A program made the position numbers and the translations under genes. Of a stretch of DNA of 25,572 nt, positions 7,872-15,560 are shown piece by piece. Numbering within the stretch: position 1 is the stretch's first letter; each line of letters starts with the position of its first letter. The stretch is taken from assembly GCA_937891895.1 (NCBI GenBank), contig CALATN010000256.1, forward strand, positions 1 to 25,572, written 5' to 3'. The notes under the pieces are model-generated. The model was not told the origin of the DNA. It searched no databases and was given only the letters and a program-made list of their open reading frames with translations. This DNA is from an uncultured Clostridia bacterium (GTDB taxonomy: Bacteria > Bacillota > Clostridia > Oscillospirales > Ruminococcaceae).

Positions 7872-7900
7872 ATTATAGCATTTTTGCCGTTATTTGTACA
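7872..7900 (-). promoter_or_regulatory. Sigma-A promoter for the papain-fold operon (minus strand)
   Basis: On the minus strand TGTACA (7900-7895) is followed after 17 bases by a perfect TATAAT (7877-7872), which lies about 30 bases before the chosen start. Confidence 0.65.
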
Positions 7901-7975
7901 GACAGGTTTTTGTTGTATTTTATACAAAAAAAACGCCCAACTTTTAATATATCTCATAAGATAAAAAAAATCCTA

Positions 7976-8004
7976 TTGCAAAACGTAGTTTTTTTTAGTA
8001 TAAT
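7976..8004 (+). promoter_or_regulatory. Sigma-A promoter for the PilZ-ParA-ComFB operon
   Basis: TTGCAA (7976-7981), 17 bases, TATAAT (7999-8004). The spacer holds a run of eight T. It lies 40 bases ahead of the GTG start of the PilZ gene. Confidence 0.8.
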
Positions 8005-8043
8005 ATATGGTGATTAAGAATTTGACTATGGGAGGTTTCAGGC

Positions 8044-8700
8044 GTGATAAATAAAGATAAAATCAGCCGTGTGCTGATTTATGACGCAAAGGGAAAGCTG
8101 ATGATTACCACAAAATCAGTGCACTTTCCCAAGGACTTCTTCAAAATAAAAGGCAAAGACCTCGTAATGCTCAAGGGTACTGATTTTCCTTTGATTTCAA
8201 AAGGCGAAAATATAGAGGCTGTATTTGAATATATTAACGGAACACGTGTCAAGTACGAAACAACTGTTGACTTATGCACAGAATATCAGATAAATTTCCA
8301 TGTCGGTCAGGGTGAGGTGCTTGAAGAACGCCGCAGAAGCTTCAAGGTTTCCGTGGATTTCAATGCGCTTTCTCCTTTTTACATCAGAGGTGAGGAAATG
8401 TATGCCTTTGATGACCCGATTATGTTACATTTTGTCAATATAAATCTTGGCGGAGTATACTTCAATTCAAACTCAGAATTTGAAACAGGCGATCAGGTTA
8501 TGCTGAATTTCCTTGACGGCGAAATGCAGCTGCTGGCAGAAATTCTCCGTGTGCAGAAAAACGACAAGGGCCAAATCGACGGCTACGGCTGCAAATTTCT
8601 CGATGTAAACCAGACACAGGAAGAACGTCTTGCAAGATTTATTTTTGACTGTCAGGTGCTTGAAAGAGAACGCCGAAAAGCAAAAGAAAGTATTTTTTAA
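8044..8700 (+). CDS. PilZ-domain protein (YcgR-like), degenerate c-di-GMP motifs
   Basis: PilZ domains bind cyclic di-GMP and adjust motility, exopolysaccharide or pilus machines. The gene starts with GTG at 8044, 8 bases after GGGAGG. In the 218-residue product, residues 1-90 resemble the N-terminal YcgR-like beta domain, and residues about 94-205 form the PilZ barrel with a C-terminal helix. The two nucleotide-binding motifs are recognisable but altered. RxxxR appears as RRSFK (97-101, second Arg replaced by Lys), and the D/N-x-S-x-x-G motif appears as NINLGG (132-137, Ser replaced by Asn). Binding of c-di-GMP may therefore be weak, or the protein may act through partners. It leads an operon with ParA-type and ComFB-like genes, separated by 19 and 21 bases. 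Confidence 0.75.
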   Translation: MINKDKISRVLIYDAKGKLMITTKSVHFPKDFFKIKGKDLVMLKGTDFPLISKGENIEAVFEYINGTRVKYETTVDLCTEYQINFHVGQGEVLEERRRSFKVSVDFNALSPFYIRGEEMYAFDDPIMLHFVNINLGGVYFNSNSEFETGDQVMLNFLDGEMQLLAEILRVQKNDKGQIDGYGCKFLDVNQTQEERLARFIFDCQVLERERRKAKESIF

Positions 8701-8719
8701 GTAAGGAAGCAGAGGGCAT

Positions 8720-9496
8720 ATGGCTACTGTAATTGTTGTTACAAACCAAAAAGGCGGGGTTGGCAAAACCACCACCTGTTCAGCGCTGACGGGTATATTC
8801 AGAAGCAGGGACAAGCGTGTCCTTGCCATAGATATGGACCCACAGGGCAACCTGTCCTTTTCTCTCGGAGCAGAGGACGAGGGCTATACAATCCACGATG
8901 TCATGACAGGCAAGTGCGGTATCCGTGACGCAATAAAGACCACGCATATCTGTGATGTCATCACATCAAACATCCTTCTCTCAGGAAGCGAGCTGGAGCT
9001 TGACTCCGACCGCCGAGAGTTCATTCTCAAGGGTGCACTTGAAACGGTAAAGGATGATTATGACTACATAATCATTGACACACCGCCTGCCCTTTCAATT
9101 CTCACAATCAATGCGTATACTGCCGCAAACGACCTGATTATCCCGATGACACCCGAAATCCTTTCACTTCAGGGTATCGCTCAGCTCAGGGAAACAATCC
9201 TTGCGGTCAAGAAATATTACAACAAGAATCTGAATATCAGAGGCATTCTCCTGACAAAGTTCGTGCCGAGATATGCCCTTTCCCACGAGGTTGAAGAAAT
9301 GGTGCAGATTGTTGCAGACCAGCTTCAGACTCAGGTTCTCGATATAAAGATTTCTGTTTCCATCGCAGCTGCCGAAGCTCCCGCTCATCAGGAAGTGCTC
9401 ACCAAGTACTCACCTAACAGCCGTGCTTCAAGAAATTACACCAAGCTTGCAGAGTATCTTTACCCCGAAATTATAGCCGCAAAGAAGAAAAGATAA
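8720..9496 (+). CDS. ParA/MinD-family ATPase
   Basis: Proteins of this family are dimerising ATPases that position chromosomes, plasmids or large membrane machines in the cell. The 258-residue product carries the deviant Walker A motif KGGVGKTT (11-18) with its signature lysine, the switch I region DMDPQGN (38-44), and Walker B YIIIDTPPALS (116-126). The later EILSLQG segment is typical of ParA and Soj. No parB-like gene or centromere-like repeat follows, so it is unlikely to be the chromosomal Soj. Its place between a PilZ gene and a ComFB-like gene suggests it positions a c-di-GMP-controlled apparatus such as a pilus or secretion site; this is inference. The start at 8720 follows an AGAGG site. 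Confidence 0.9.
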   Translation: MATVIVVTNQKGGVGKTTTCSALTGIFRSRDKRVLAIDMDPQGNLSFSLGAEDEGYTIHDVMTGKCGIRDAIKTTHICDVITSNILLSGSELELDSDRREFILKGALETVKDDYDYIIIDTPPALSILTINAYTAANDLIIPMTPEILSLQGIAQLRETILAVKKYYNKNLNIRGILLTKFVPRYALSHEVEEMVQIVADQLQTQVLDIKISVSIAAAEAPAHQEVLTKYSPNSRASRNYTKLAEYLYPEIIAAKKKR

Positions 9497-9517
9497 ATCA
9501 GAAAGGAATCCTGAAAT

Positions 9518-10063
9518 ATGGAGCATAAAAGCAATAAAACGGAAGCTGTTATGCGCCTGCTGACGGGGAAAAGGGTTGTTACAAATCCGAGTCTGGGCAG
9601 CAACCTCAAGGAAGAGGAAACAGCACCGAAAAATACAGAGCCTATGGTTGAACAGCCTGTTGCCGAAGCGCCAAAGGCTGAACCTCAGGTTGTTGCACAG
9701 CCTGTTGTTGAAGCACCAAAGCCCGAGCTGCAGGTTATCGAACAGCATAAGCCCGAGCCGCAGATTGTGGAACAGCCTAAACCTGAGCCACAGCCAAGCG
9801 TTGTAGAAATAGACGTCACAGGCGAGCTTATCACAGAGCTTATGCCGCAGGTTTTACAGCGTTTCAACTGCTGTCAGTGTCCGATTTGTTACGCTGACGC
9901 CGTTACAGAGGCGGGTAACCGTGTGCCGACGATAAAGGTGAAAATCAACGGCAAGGAAGATATGAAGATGGTTGACAAGATGAAGGACCAGCACCGTAAG
10001 GACGTTATGATGACTCTGGTGCGTCTTGCACTTGAGAGAAAACCACTTCCTAAACATGATTAA
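9518..10063 (+). CDS. ComFB-like protein with long proline-rich linker
   Basis: The C-terminal domain (about 98-181) resembles ComFB, the late-competence protein family PF10719. It has ELITELMPQVLQRF followed by the cysteine cluster CCQCPICYADAV (Cys118, 119, 121 and 124), and an Arg-Val-Pro segment where ComFB has a Leu-Pro-Pro-Lys-Tyr stretch. ComFB proteins of cyanobacteria have been reported to bind c-di-GMP; in Bacillus the gene sits in the comF operon. Here the domain is joined by a Pro/Glu/Gln/Val-rich spacer (about 40-95) built from imperfect EAPKPEPQV-like units to a short basic N-terminus (1-30) with a VMRLLTGKRVV segment. It is last in the PilZ-ParA operon, 21 bases after parA, and is followed by a terminator. 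The domain call is moderately firm; competence genes are not otherwise seen here. Confidence 0.68.
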   Translation: MEHKSNKTEAVMRLLTGKRVVTNPSLGSNLKEEETAPKNTEPMVEQPVAEAPKAEPQVVAQPVVEAPKPELQVIEQHKPEPQIVEQPKPEPQPSVVEIDVTGELITELMPQVLQRFNCCQCPICYADAVTEAGNRVPTIKVKINGKEDMKMVDKMKDQHRKDVMMTLVRLALERKPLPKHD

Positions 10064-10074
10064 CAGCAAATTTC

Positions 10075-10111
10075 CAAGGGTATCGGTAATTCGGTGCCCT
10101 TGATTTGTTTT
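10075..10111 (+). terminator. Terminator of the PilZ-ParA-ComFB operon
   Basis: CAAGGGTATCG (10075-10085) pairs with CGGTGCCCTTG (10092-10102), with two G-U pairs and one mismatch, and is followed by a T-rich stretch (10104-10111). Confidence 0.75.
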
Positions 10112-10135
10112 GCAGGAATTATTTTGTCAAATCCC

Positions 10136-10164
10136 TTGCAATTGTGGCGAAAAAGGTATATAAT
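10136..10164 (+). promoter_or_regulatory. Sigma-A promoter for the phenylacetate-CoA ligase gene
   Basis: TTGCAA (10136-10141), 17 bases, TATAAT (10159-10164). The untranslated leader of about 60 bases shows no obvious riboswitch. Confidence 0.8.
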
Positions 10165-10229
10165 GTATGTATATGTCAATTTAGCAATTTAAAGCTTGTC
10201 AGCCTTAAAATAATATTGGAGGAATAAAA

Positions 10230-11531
10230 ATGTTTTTTCAGAAGGACATAGAAACAATGCCAAGACAGAAGCTTGAGGAGCTCCAGCTGGAGCGTCTGAA
10301 GTGGCTCGTAAAGTACTGTATGGACAATATCCCATTTTACAATAAGCGCCTTACAGAAGCGGGCGTTACCGCTGATAAAATCAAGTGCCTTGAGGATATC
10401 CAGTATATCCCTTACACAACAAAGGCAGATATCCGTGATACATATCCGTTTGGCCTGTTCGGCACACCGCTGAAGGATATCGTGCGTATCCATGCTTCTT
10501 CAGGTACAACAGGCAAGCCTACTGTTGTTGGTTACACAAAGAATGATATCGAAAACTGGTCTGACTGTATGGCACGTCTTGTTACAGCGGCTGGTGCAAC
10601 AAGCGACGATATCGTACATATCGCTTTCGGCTACGGTCTGTTCACAGGCGCTCTCGGTCTGCACTACGGACTTGAAAAAATCGGCGCAACCGTTGTTCCG
10701 ACTTCAAGCGGCAACACAGAAAAGAATCTTATGCTTATGAAGGATTTCCAGACAACAGCTCTTGTTGCTACTCCTTCCTACGCTCAGTATATCGGTGAGC
10801 TTGCCAAGGAAATGGGTATCCTCGGCGACCTCAACCTCCGCCTCGGTCTGTTCGGCTCTGAGGGCTGTACAGAGGAAATGCGTTCCCAGATTGAAAAGAC
10901 TCTTAACCTTTTCGCTACAGACAACTACGGTATGAGTGAGCTTATGGGTCCGGGTGTATCGGGTGAATGTGAAGAACGTGACGGTATGCACATCAACGAA
11001 GACCACTTTCTCGCTGAAATTATCAATTCCGAAACAGGCGAGGTGCTTCCTAAGGGTTCAACAGGTGAGCTTGTTATTACCACACTCACTAAGGAAGGTA
11101 TCCCGATGCTCCGTTACAGAACAAAGGATATCACTAAAATCAACTACGAAACATGTAAGTGCGGAAGAACCTTTGCACGTATGGATAAAATCAAGGGCAG
11201 AAGCGACGATATGCTCAAAATCCGCGGCGTAAACGTGTTCCCGTCACAGATTGAGTCCGTACTTATGGGCTTTGAGGAGGTTGCTCCTCACTATCAGCTT
11301 GTAATCACAAGACAGAATTTCTCCGACCGCCTTGAAGTCAAGGTTGAGCTTTCCAACAACGCTCTGCTGGAAAATTTCGGTGACCTGGAAAATCTCCGCA
11401 ACGGTATCCACCACAACCTCAAGACCGTTCTCGGTATCGACACCAAGGTTTCACTTGTTGAGTACAAGTCCCTCGAACGTTTCCAGGGCAAGGCAAAGAG
11501 AATTGTTGACCTCAGAAACGAAAACAAATAA
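10230..11531 (+). CDS. paaK: Phenylacetate--CoA ligase (AMP-forming)
   Basis: The enzyme activates aryl acids such as phenylacetate to CoA thioesters with ATP, giving AMP and PPi. The 433-residue length is typical of PaaK. The adenylate-forming signature is present: the P-loop HASSGTTGKPTVVGYT (from residue 88), then NYGMSELMGPGVSGEC, then RYRTKDITKI, and the hinge segment GRSDDMLKIRGVNVFPSQIE leading to the small C-terminal domain. In anaerobic gut bacteria such enzymes are often paired with indolepyruvate:ferredoxin oxidoreductase in aromatic amino-acid metabolism. No such genes are adjacent here, and the gene has its own promoter and terminator. GGAGG precedes the ATG at 10230. Substrate preference within aryl acids cannot be told from sequence. 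Confidence 0.92.
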   Translation: MFFQKDIETMPRQKLEELQLERLKWLVKYCMDNIPFYNKRLTEAGVTADKIKCLEDIQYIPYTTKADIRDTYPFGLFGTPLKDIVRIHASSGTTGKPTVVGYTKNDIENWSDCMARLVTAAGATSDDIVHIAFGYGLFTGALGLHYGLEKIGATVVPTSSGNTEKNLMLMKDFQTTALVATPSYAQYIGELAKEMGILGDLNLRLGLFGSEGCTEEMRSQIEKTLNLFATDNYGMSELMGPGVSGECEERDGMHINEDHFLAEIINSETGEVLPKGSTGELVITTLTKEGIPMLRYRTKDITKINYETCKCGRTFARMDKIKGRSDDMLKIRGVNVFPSQIESVLMGFEEVAPHYQLVITRQNFSDRLEVKVELSNNALLENFGDLENLRNGIHHNLKTVLGIDTKVSLVEYKSLERFQGKAKRIVDLRNENK

Positions 11532-11535
11532 AATA

Positions 11536-11566
11536 AAGCTGCTTCCAATCGGAGGCAGCTTTTGTT
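11536..11566 (+). terminator. Terminator after paaK
   Basis: AAGCTGCTTCC (11536-11546) pairs with GGAGGCAGCTT (11551-11561) around AATC and is followed by TTGTTAT. The T run is short but the stem is strong. Confidence 0.78.
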
Positions 11567-11678
11567 ATATATGCACTGTGACAATTTGTAAACCTTTACT
11601 GCACAAATAAGTTCAAGCTGTCCCCGAAAAGCGATGCAAATATGTTGTGAATTGACATAGAAATATATGGTCGGAACG

Positions 11679-11687
11679 TGGTATAAT
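11679..11687 (+). promoter_or_regulatory. Extended -10 promoter for pfp
   Basis: TGGTATAAT at 11679-11687 is an extended -10 element. A TTGACA at 11652-11657 lies 24 bases away, too far for normal use, so the extended -10 probably carries the promoter. The site lies 48 bases before the ATG. Confidence 0.6.
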
Positions 11688-11734
11688 ATTTATAGATATT
11701 TCTCGGAAAAAATAAAAAGGTTGGGTTTGTTATT

Positions 11735-12958
11735 ATGTTTAATGTTGCTGTTGCACAGTCAGGCGGTCCTACCGCCGCTATCAATTCCTCTCTCGCAGGC
11801 GTTTTCACAGCCGCTCTCGAAAGTGACGAAATCGGCACAATCTACGGCTCGGTAAACGGTATCGAGGGTGTACTCAAGGACGAATTTGTTGACTTACAGA
11901 AAATCCTCACCTCGGAACACGACATTGACCTGCTTATGAAAACTCCGTCAACCGTTCTCGGCAGCTGCCGCTTCAAGCTGAAAAATGCCGAGGAGGACGA
12001 CTCCGACTACCGCAGAGCTGCTGAAGTTTTCGCAAAGCACGACATAAAGGCTTTCTTCTACATCGGCGGCAACGACTCAATGGATACGGTTATGAAGCTT
12101 GACAAGTGGTTCAAAGCCAACGGCATCGACATCAAGGTTGTGGGCGTACCGAAAACAATCGACAATGACGTTATGGCTACCGACCATACTCCGGGCTTCG
12201 GCTCAGCTGCAAAGTACGTTGCAACCTCTATGCAGGAAATCATCCGCGACAGCCGCGTTTACTCAATTCCTTCCGTAACAATCGTTGAAATTATGGGACG
12301 TGACGCAGGCTGGCTCACAGCTTCCTCCTGCGTGCTCCGTGCAAACGGTGAGCCTGCACCGCACCTTATCTACCTGCCCGAATCGGAATTTTCCATCGAA
12401 AAGTTCCTTGACGATATCCGCATCGCACAGCAGAAATACAAGGCTGTTATCATTGCCGTGTCCGAGGGTATCAAGTTCGACGACGAAAAATACCTTGCAA
12501 GCGGCTTCTCCTCCGAGCTTACCGACGCTTTCGGTCACAAGTACCTCTCAGGCGTGGGCAAGTACCTTGAAAAAATCGTTGGTGCAAACATCGGCTGTAA
12601 GGTTCGTTCAATTGAACTCAACGTTATGCAGCGCTGCAGCTCACACATTGCTTCCCTTACAGACATCACCGAGGCCAAGACAATCGGCGAGGAAGCTGTC
12701 AAGGCGGCACTTCGCGGCGAAAGCGGCGTGATGATGATTTTCAAGCGTATCAGCAACAACCCTTACCGTGTTGAAGTTGTTTCCGCAGACATCAGCGGCA
12801 TCGCTAACAAGGAAAAGTTCTTCCCTTCCGAGTGGATTAACTCAAAGGGAAACAACGTTACAGTTGACGCGCTCAACTACTTCCTGCCGCTTATCCAGGG
12901 CGAACCTACAATCGAGTATATGAACGGCATCCCTGTACATTTCAGACTTAACCAGTAA
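11735..12958 (+). CDS. pfp: Pyrophosphate-dependent 6-phosphofructokinase
   Basis: The enzyme interconverts fructose 6-phosphate and fructose 1,6-bisphosphate with PPi as phosphate donor, a reversible glycolytic step used by many anaerobes to save ATP. The 407-residue protein has the PFK fold, and the diagnostic residues point to PPi. GGNDS (111-115) has Asp where ATP enzymes have Gly in GGDGS, and PKTIDND (139-145) has Lys where ATP enzymes have Gly. MGRDAGWL (187-194) is the substrate-binding motif. The gene is alone between an extended -10 promoter and a terminator. Its ribosome binding site is weak (AAAGG, 14 bases upstream), which is odd for a central metabolic gene. Together with PEPCK further on, it fits a PPi- and GTP-linked fermentative glycolysis. 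Confidence 0.93.
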   Translation: MFNVAVAQSGGPTAAINSSLAGVFTAALESDEIGTIYGSVNGIEGVLKDEFVDLQKILTSEHDIDLLMKTPSTVLGSCRFKLKNAEEDDSDYRRAAEVFAKHDIKAFFYIGGNDSMDTVMKLDKWFKANGIDIKVVGVPKTIDNDVMATDHTPGFGSAAKYVATSMQEIIRDSRVYSIPSVTIVEIMGRDAGWLTASSCVLRANGEPAPHLIYLPESEFSIEKFLDDIRIAQQKYKAVIIAVSEGIKFDDEKYLASGFSSELTDAFGHKYLSGVGKYLEKIVGANIGCKVRSIELNVMQRCSSHIASLTDITEAKTIGEEAVKAALRGESGVMMIFKRISNNPYRVEVVSADISGIANKEKFFPSEWINSKGNNVTVDALNYFLPLIQGEPTIEYMNGIPVHFRLNQ

Positions 12959-12962
12959 TTTG

Positions 12963-12992
12963 AAAACCGCTTCCTTTACGGAGGCGGTTTTT
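12963..12992 (+). terminator. Terminator after pfp
   Basis: AAAACCGCTTCC (12963-12974) pairs with GGAGGCGGTTTT (12980-12991), with one G-U pair, around TTTAC; the 3' arm runs into further T. Confidence 0.88.
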
Positions 12993-13013
12993 GTTAGCCC
13001 GCAGCTATCAATA

Positions 13014-13042
13014 TTGACTAATTTATGAATTATTCATAAATT
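13014..13042 (+). promoter_or_regulatory. Perfect inverted repeat (operator candidate) over a possible promoter
   Basis: AATTTATGAAT (13020-13030) and ATTCATAAATT (13032-13042) are exact inverted copies around one base. The palindrome fills the spacer and -10 of a possible promoter with TTGACT (13014-13019), 17 bases, TAAATT (13037-13042). It looks like a binding site for a dimeric repressor controlling the following LacI-GGDEF gene. It has no T run and is too AT-rich to be a good terminator. Confidence 0.6.
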
Positions 13043-13077
13043 GTAAATAGCATATAGTATTATTGTGCATAAAATAA

Positions 13078-13086
13078 TGTTATAAT
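13078..13086 (+). promoter_or_regulatory. Extended -10 promoter for the LacI-GGDEF gene
   Basis: TGTTATAAT at 13078-13086 is an extended -10 element 42 bases before the ATG. No good -35 box lies at the right distance. It is the better candidate for the main start site; the palindrome at 13020-13042 would lie just upstream of it. Confidence 0.6.
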
Positions 13087-13128
13087 ATCTATGAATATGT
13101 GCGATTTGTATGAAAGGAGTTGCGGAAA

Positions 13129-15468
13129 ATGGAAAGACGTCTGAACATCGGCCTGATGATAAGCCACCTTGAAGATGACTTTGCAAGCGCGGTGTGCCGC
13201 GGCGCTATTATCGGCGCCAAGGAAATCGACGCTAACCTGTTCATTTTTCCTGGAAGATATATTGATGGAGTATATGCTGATAAGAAGCGTACAGAGTTTG
13301 AGTATCAGTACAATACTCTCTTTTCCTATGCCTTCCCTGAGGATATCGACATTCTCCTTGTCCTCGTGGGCACAATCGGCAACTCACTTTCTCATGAACG
13401 CAAAAAGGATTTTCTCGCACAGTTCGACGGCATCCCCGTAATCACAATCGCGTCCGAGGTTGAGGGCTATGCCTCGGTTTGCTTCGATAATAAAAGCGGT
13501 ATAAGAGAGTGCATTGAGCACCTTATCAACGACCATAACTGCCGTAAAATCGGCTTTGTAAGCGGTCCGAAAACTAACGAGGATGCTGCTGAAAGACTTA
13601 GTGTATATGTCGAAGTGCTGAAGGATAACGGTATTCCTTACGAGGAAGACAAGGTTGCCTACGGCCGCTTCTCGCCGTATTCTTACAGCGTGGTAAGTGA
13701 GCTGCTGGACAGATGTCCAGACCTTGAGGCAATCGCTTTCGCCAACGATGCTATGGCAAGTGGTGCTTACGAGGTTTTCGATGAAAGAGGTATTGAGGTC
13801 GGCAAGGATATTTTCGTGACTGGCTTTGACGATTCGCCTATCGCCGCTAACCTTATCCCGCCGCTCACAACCGCAAGGGCTGACGCTTCCGAGCTTGGCT
13901 ACGACGCGGTTATGGAGTGCCTCGAATACTCCAAGACAGGCAAAATCAGCAGCAAGAAGGTACGCTCATCAATGGTTAAGCGTAAGTCCTGCGGCTGTAA
14001 GACCGATATCTCCGCGGAATTTTCCTACAAGGATGTTTTCGTGTTCAACTATTGCTGGTGCCGCTCCGATATACAGACCGTGTCCGCCGTAAGCAAGTAT
14101 CTTTTCGACAGCTACAGCTCAAGCAGTCAGGTTATGGAAGTAAAAACTGCGTTTGAGACCTTTTTGAAAAAAATGTTTATTGTGCTTAATTCCGATGATC
14201 ATGGCGGAATTACACTTACAAATGAAGCTATTGAGCAGATTCCGAAAATGTTCGAGAGCCTGCTCACTCCTGAAATGATGACTTGTGCATCCCACGATAA
14301 GCTGTGCAGTGTAATAGACTATCTCAGTCAGCGTTTTGCAGCAGGACTTTCCGATGCTGACGACAAGAAGCGCCTCGCTTCAGTGTTCATCAGCCTGTAC
14401 CAGATTATGATGCGTGCCGTTGTAAACTACAACAACAAGCGTGTTGACGAGGTTGAGTTCCTTACATGGCAATCCAACTCCATTACAAAGGATATGCTCC
14501 TTTTTGACAGCTACGACGACAAGGGTTACGGCTCTGTAACCGACAAGCTTATGCGCCTCAACATCGCCAGCAGCTACATCTATATATTCCCCGAAACGCT
14601 GTCCAACCGTAAGGAGGAAAAATGGCTGCCGCCGTCAAAGGTGCTGCTGAAATCCTACCACAACAGGGACATCGCCGAAACCGTGCCTACCGAGGAGCAG
14701 GAAATCTCCATCAGGCACATCTTCGACAACAAATATATTCCAAGCGACAGACGTGTAACAATGATTCTGTCCTCGATTTTCCTTAACTATGACCACTATG
14801 GTCTGTTCCTCTGCGAGCTGGAGTACGAGTATTTCTACTATATCAGCTCTCTCTCCGCACAGCTTTGCGCGGCGATGAAAATTCTCCGACTCATTCAGGA
14901 TAAGGAAAATATCCGTCAGGAGCTTGAACAGACCTTGCTCCAGATCAAGGAAAGAAACCTTCTTCTCGATACGATTTCCAAAATTGACGAGCTTACAAGC
15001 GTATACAACAGACGCGGCTTCTTCACTCAGGCAAACAGCGTAATCTGTTCGCCGATGAACGAAGGCAGGGATGCTCTTATCGTATTTGCTGACCTTGACA
15101 GCCTGAAGATCATTAACGACCAGTTCAGCCACGAGGACGGCGACTTCGCAATCAAGAACGCGGCGAAAATTCTCCGTGATTCCTTCCGAAGCTCCGATAT
15201 CATCGGACGTATCGGAGGCGACGAATTCTCCGTGCTTGCTATGGTTGAAAACGCAACAAGCGAAGAGGTTATCGAAATTGTAAGGGCAAGAGTTGCAGCC
15301 GCAACCGACGCCTTCAACGCTACCCACGACAAGCCGTATATCGTACATATGAGTGTCGGTATGTACGCCTTCAAGTGCGGTCACGACGTTGAGCTTTCGA
15401 AAATTCTTGCCCAGGCAGACAACGTTCTCTACGACCAGAAGAAGAACAAGAAATCCATTCTCAGATAA
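13129..15468 (+). CDS. Cytosolic diguanylate cyclase with LacI-type periplasmic-binding sensor domain
   Basis: The 779-residue protein starts at the ATG at 13129, 9 bases after AAAGGAG; the in-frame TTG at 13120 touches that site. Residues 4-285 form a LacI/Peripla_BP_3 ligand-binding domain (IGFVSGPKTNEDAAER, AIAFANDAMASGAYEV, TGFDDSPIA, PPLTTARAD). No helix-turn-helix precedes it, and no signal peptide or membrane segment is seen, so it is a cytosolic sensor. About 290-600 is an unrecognised middle region with a SCGC motif at its start, followed by a short coiled coil (about 600-630). The C-terminal GGDEF domain (about 635-779) is intact: catalytic GGDEF at 696-700 and product-inhibition site RSSD at 687-690, five residues before it. 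It should make c-di-GMP from GTP in response to an intracellular ligand, probably a sugar or phosphosugar. It stands alone between pfp and pckG. Confidence 0.88.
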   Translation: MERRLNIGLMISHLEDDFASAVCRGAIIGAKEIDANLFIFPGRYIDGVYADKKRTEFEYQYNTLFSYAFPEDIDILLVLVGTIGNSLSHERKKDFLAQFDGIPVITIASEVEGYASVCFDNKSGIRECIEHLINDHNCRKIGFVSGPKTNEDAAERLSVYVEVLKDNGIPYEEDKVAYGRFSPYSYSVVSELLDRCPDLEAIAFANDAMASGAYEVFDERGIEVGKDIFVTGFDDSPIAANLIPPLTTARADASELGYDAVMECLEYSKTGKISSKKVRSSMVKRKSCGCKTDISAEFSYKDVFVFNYCWCRSDIQTVSAVSKYLFDSYSSSSQVMEVKTAFETFLKKMFIVLNSDDHGGITLTNEAIEQIPKMFESLLTPEMMTCASHDKLCSVIDYLSQRFAAGLSDADDKKRLASVFISLYQIMMRAVVNYNNKRVDEVEFLTWQSNSITKDMLLFDSYDDKGYGSVTDKLMRLNIASSYIYIFPETLSNRKEEKWLPPSKVLLKSYHNRDIAETVPTEEQEISIRHIFDNKYIPSDRRVTMILSSIFLNYDHYGLFLCELEYEYFYYISSLSAQLCAAMKILRLIQDKENIRQELEQTLLQIKERNLLLDTISKIDELTSVYNRRGFFTQANSVICSPMNEGRDALIVFADLDSLKIINDQFSHEDGDFAIKNAAKILRDSFRSSDIIGRIGGDEFSVLAMVENATSEEVIEIVRARVAAATDAFNATHDKPYIVHMSVGMYAFKCGHDVELSKILAQADNVLYDQKKNKKSILR

Positions 15469-15472
15469 AATC

Positions 15473-15504
15473 AAGGGTACCGATTTGTTCGGTACCCTTA
15501 TTTG
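15473..15504 (+). terminator. Terminator after the LacI-GGDEF gene
   Basis: AAGGGTACCG (15473-15482) pairs perfectly with CGGTACCCTT (15490-15499) around ATTTGTT, with a T-rich tail. Confidence 0.88.
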
Positions 15505-15516
15505 TTTGAATGTAAC

Positions 15517-15547
15517 AAAAAAGCCGCTCACGTAAAGTAAGCGGCTT
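15517..15547 (-). terminator. Terminator after pckG (minus strand)
   Basis: On the minus strand AAGCCGCT (15547-15540) pairs with AGCGGCTT (15528-15521), followed by more T. It lies 14 bases after the PEPCK stop codon and back to back with the plus-strand terminator at 15473. Confidence 0.88.
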
Positions 15548-15560
15548 ATTGTTTGTAAGA

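Noticed and set aside
11652..11687. TTGACA paired with TATAAT as the pfp promoter
   Set aside because: The 24-base spacer is too long for sigma-A; the extended -10 alone explains the site better.
14635..15531. Open frame of 298 codons antisense to the GGDEF domain
   Set aside because: It overlaps a clear GGDEF domain and the terminator behind it; the translation is Val/Cys-rich shadow sequence.
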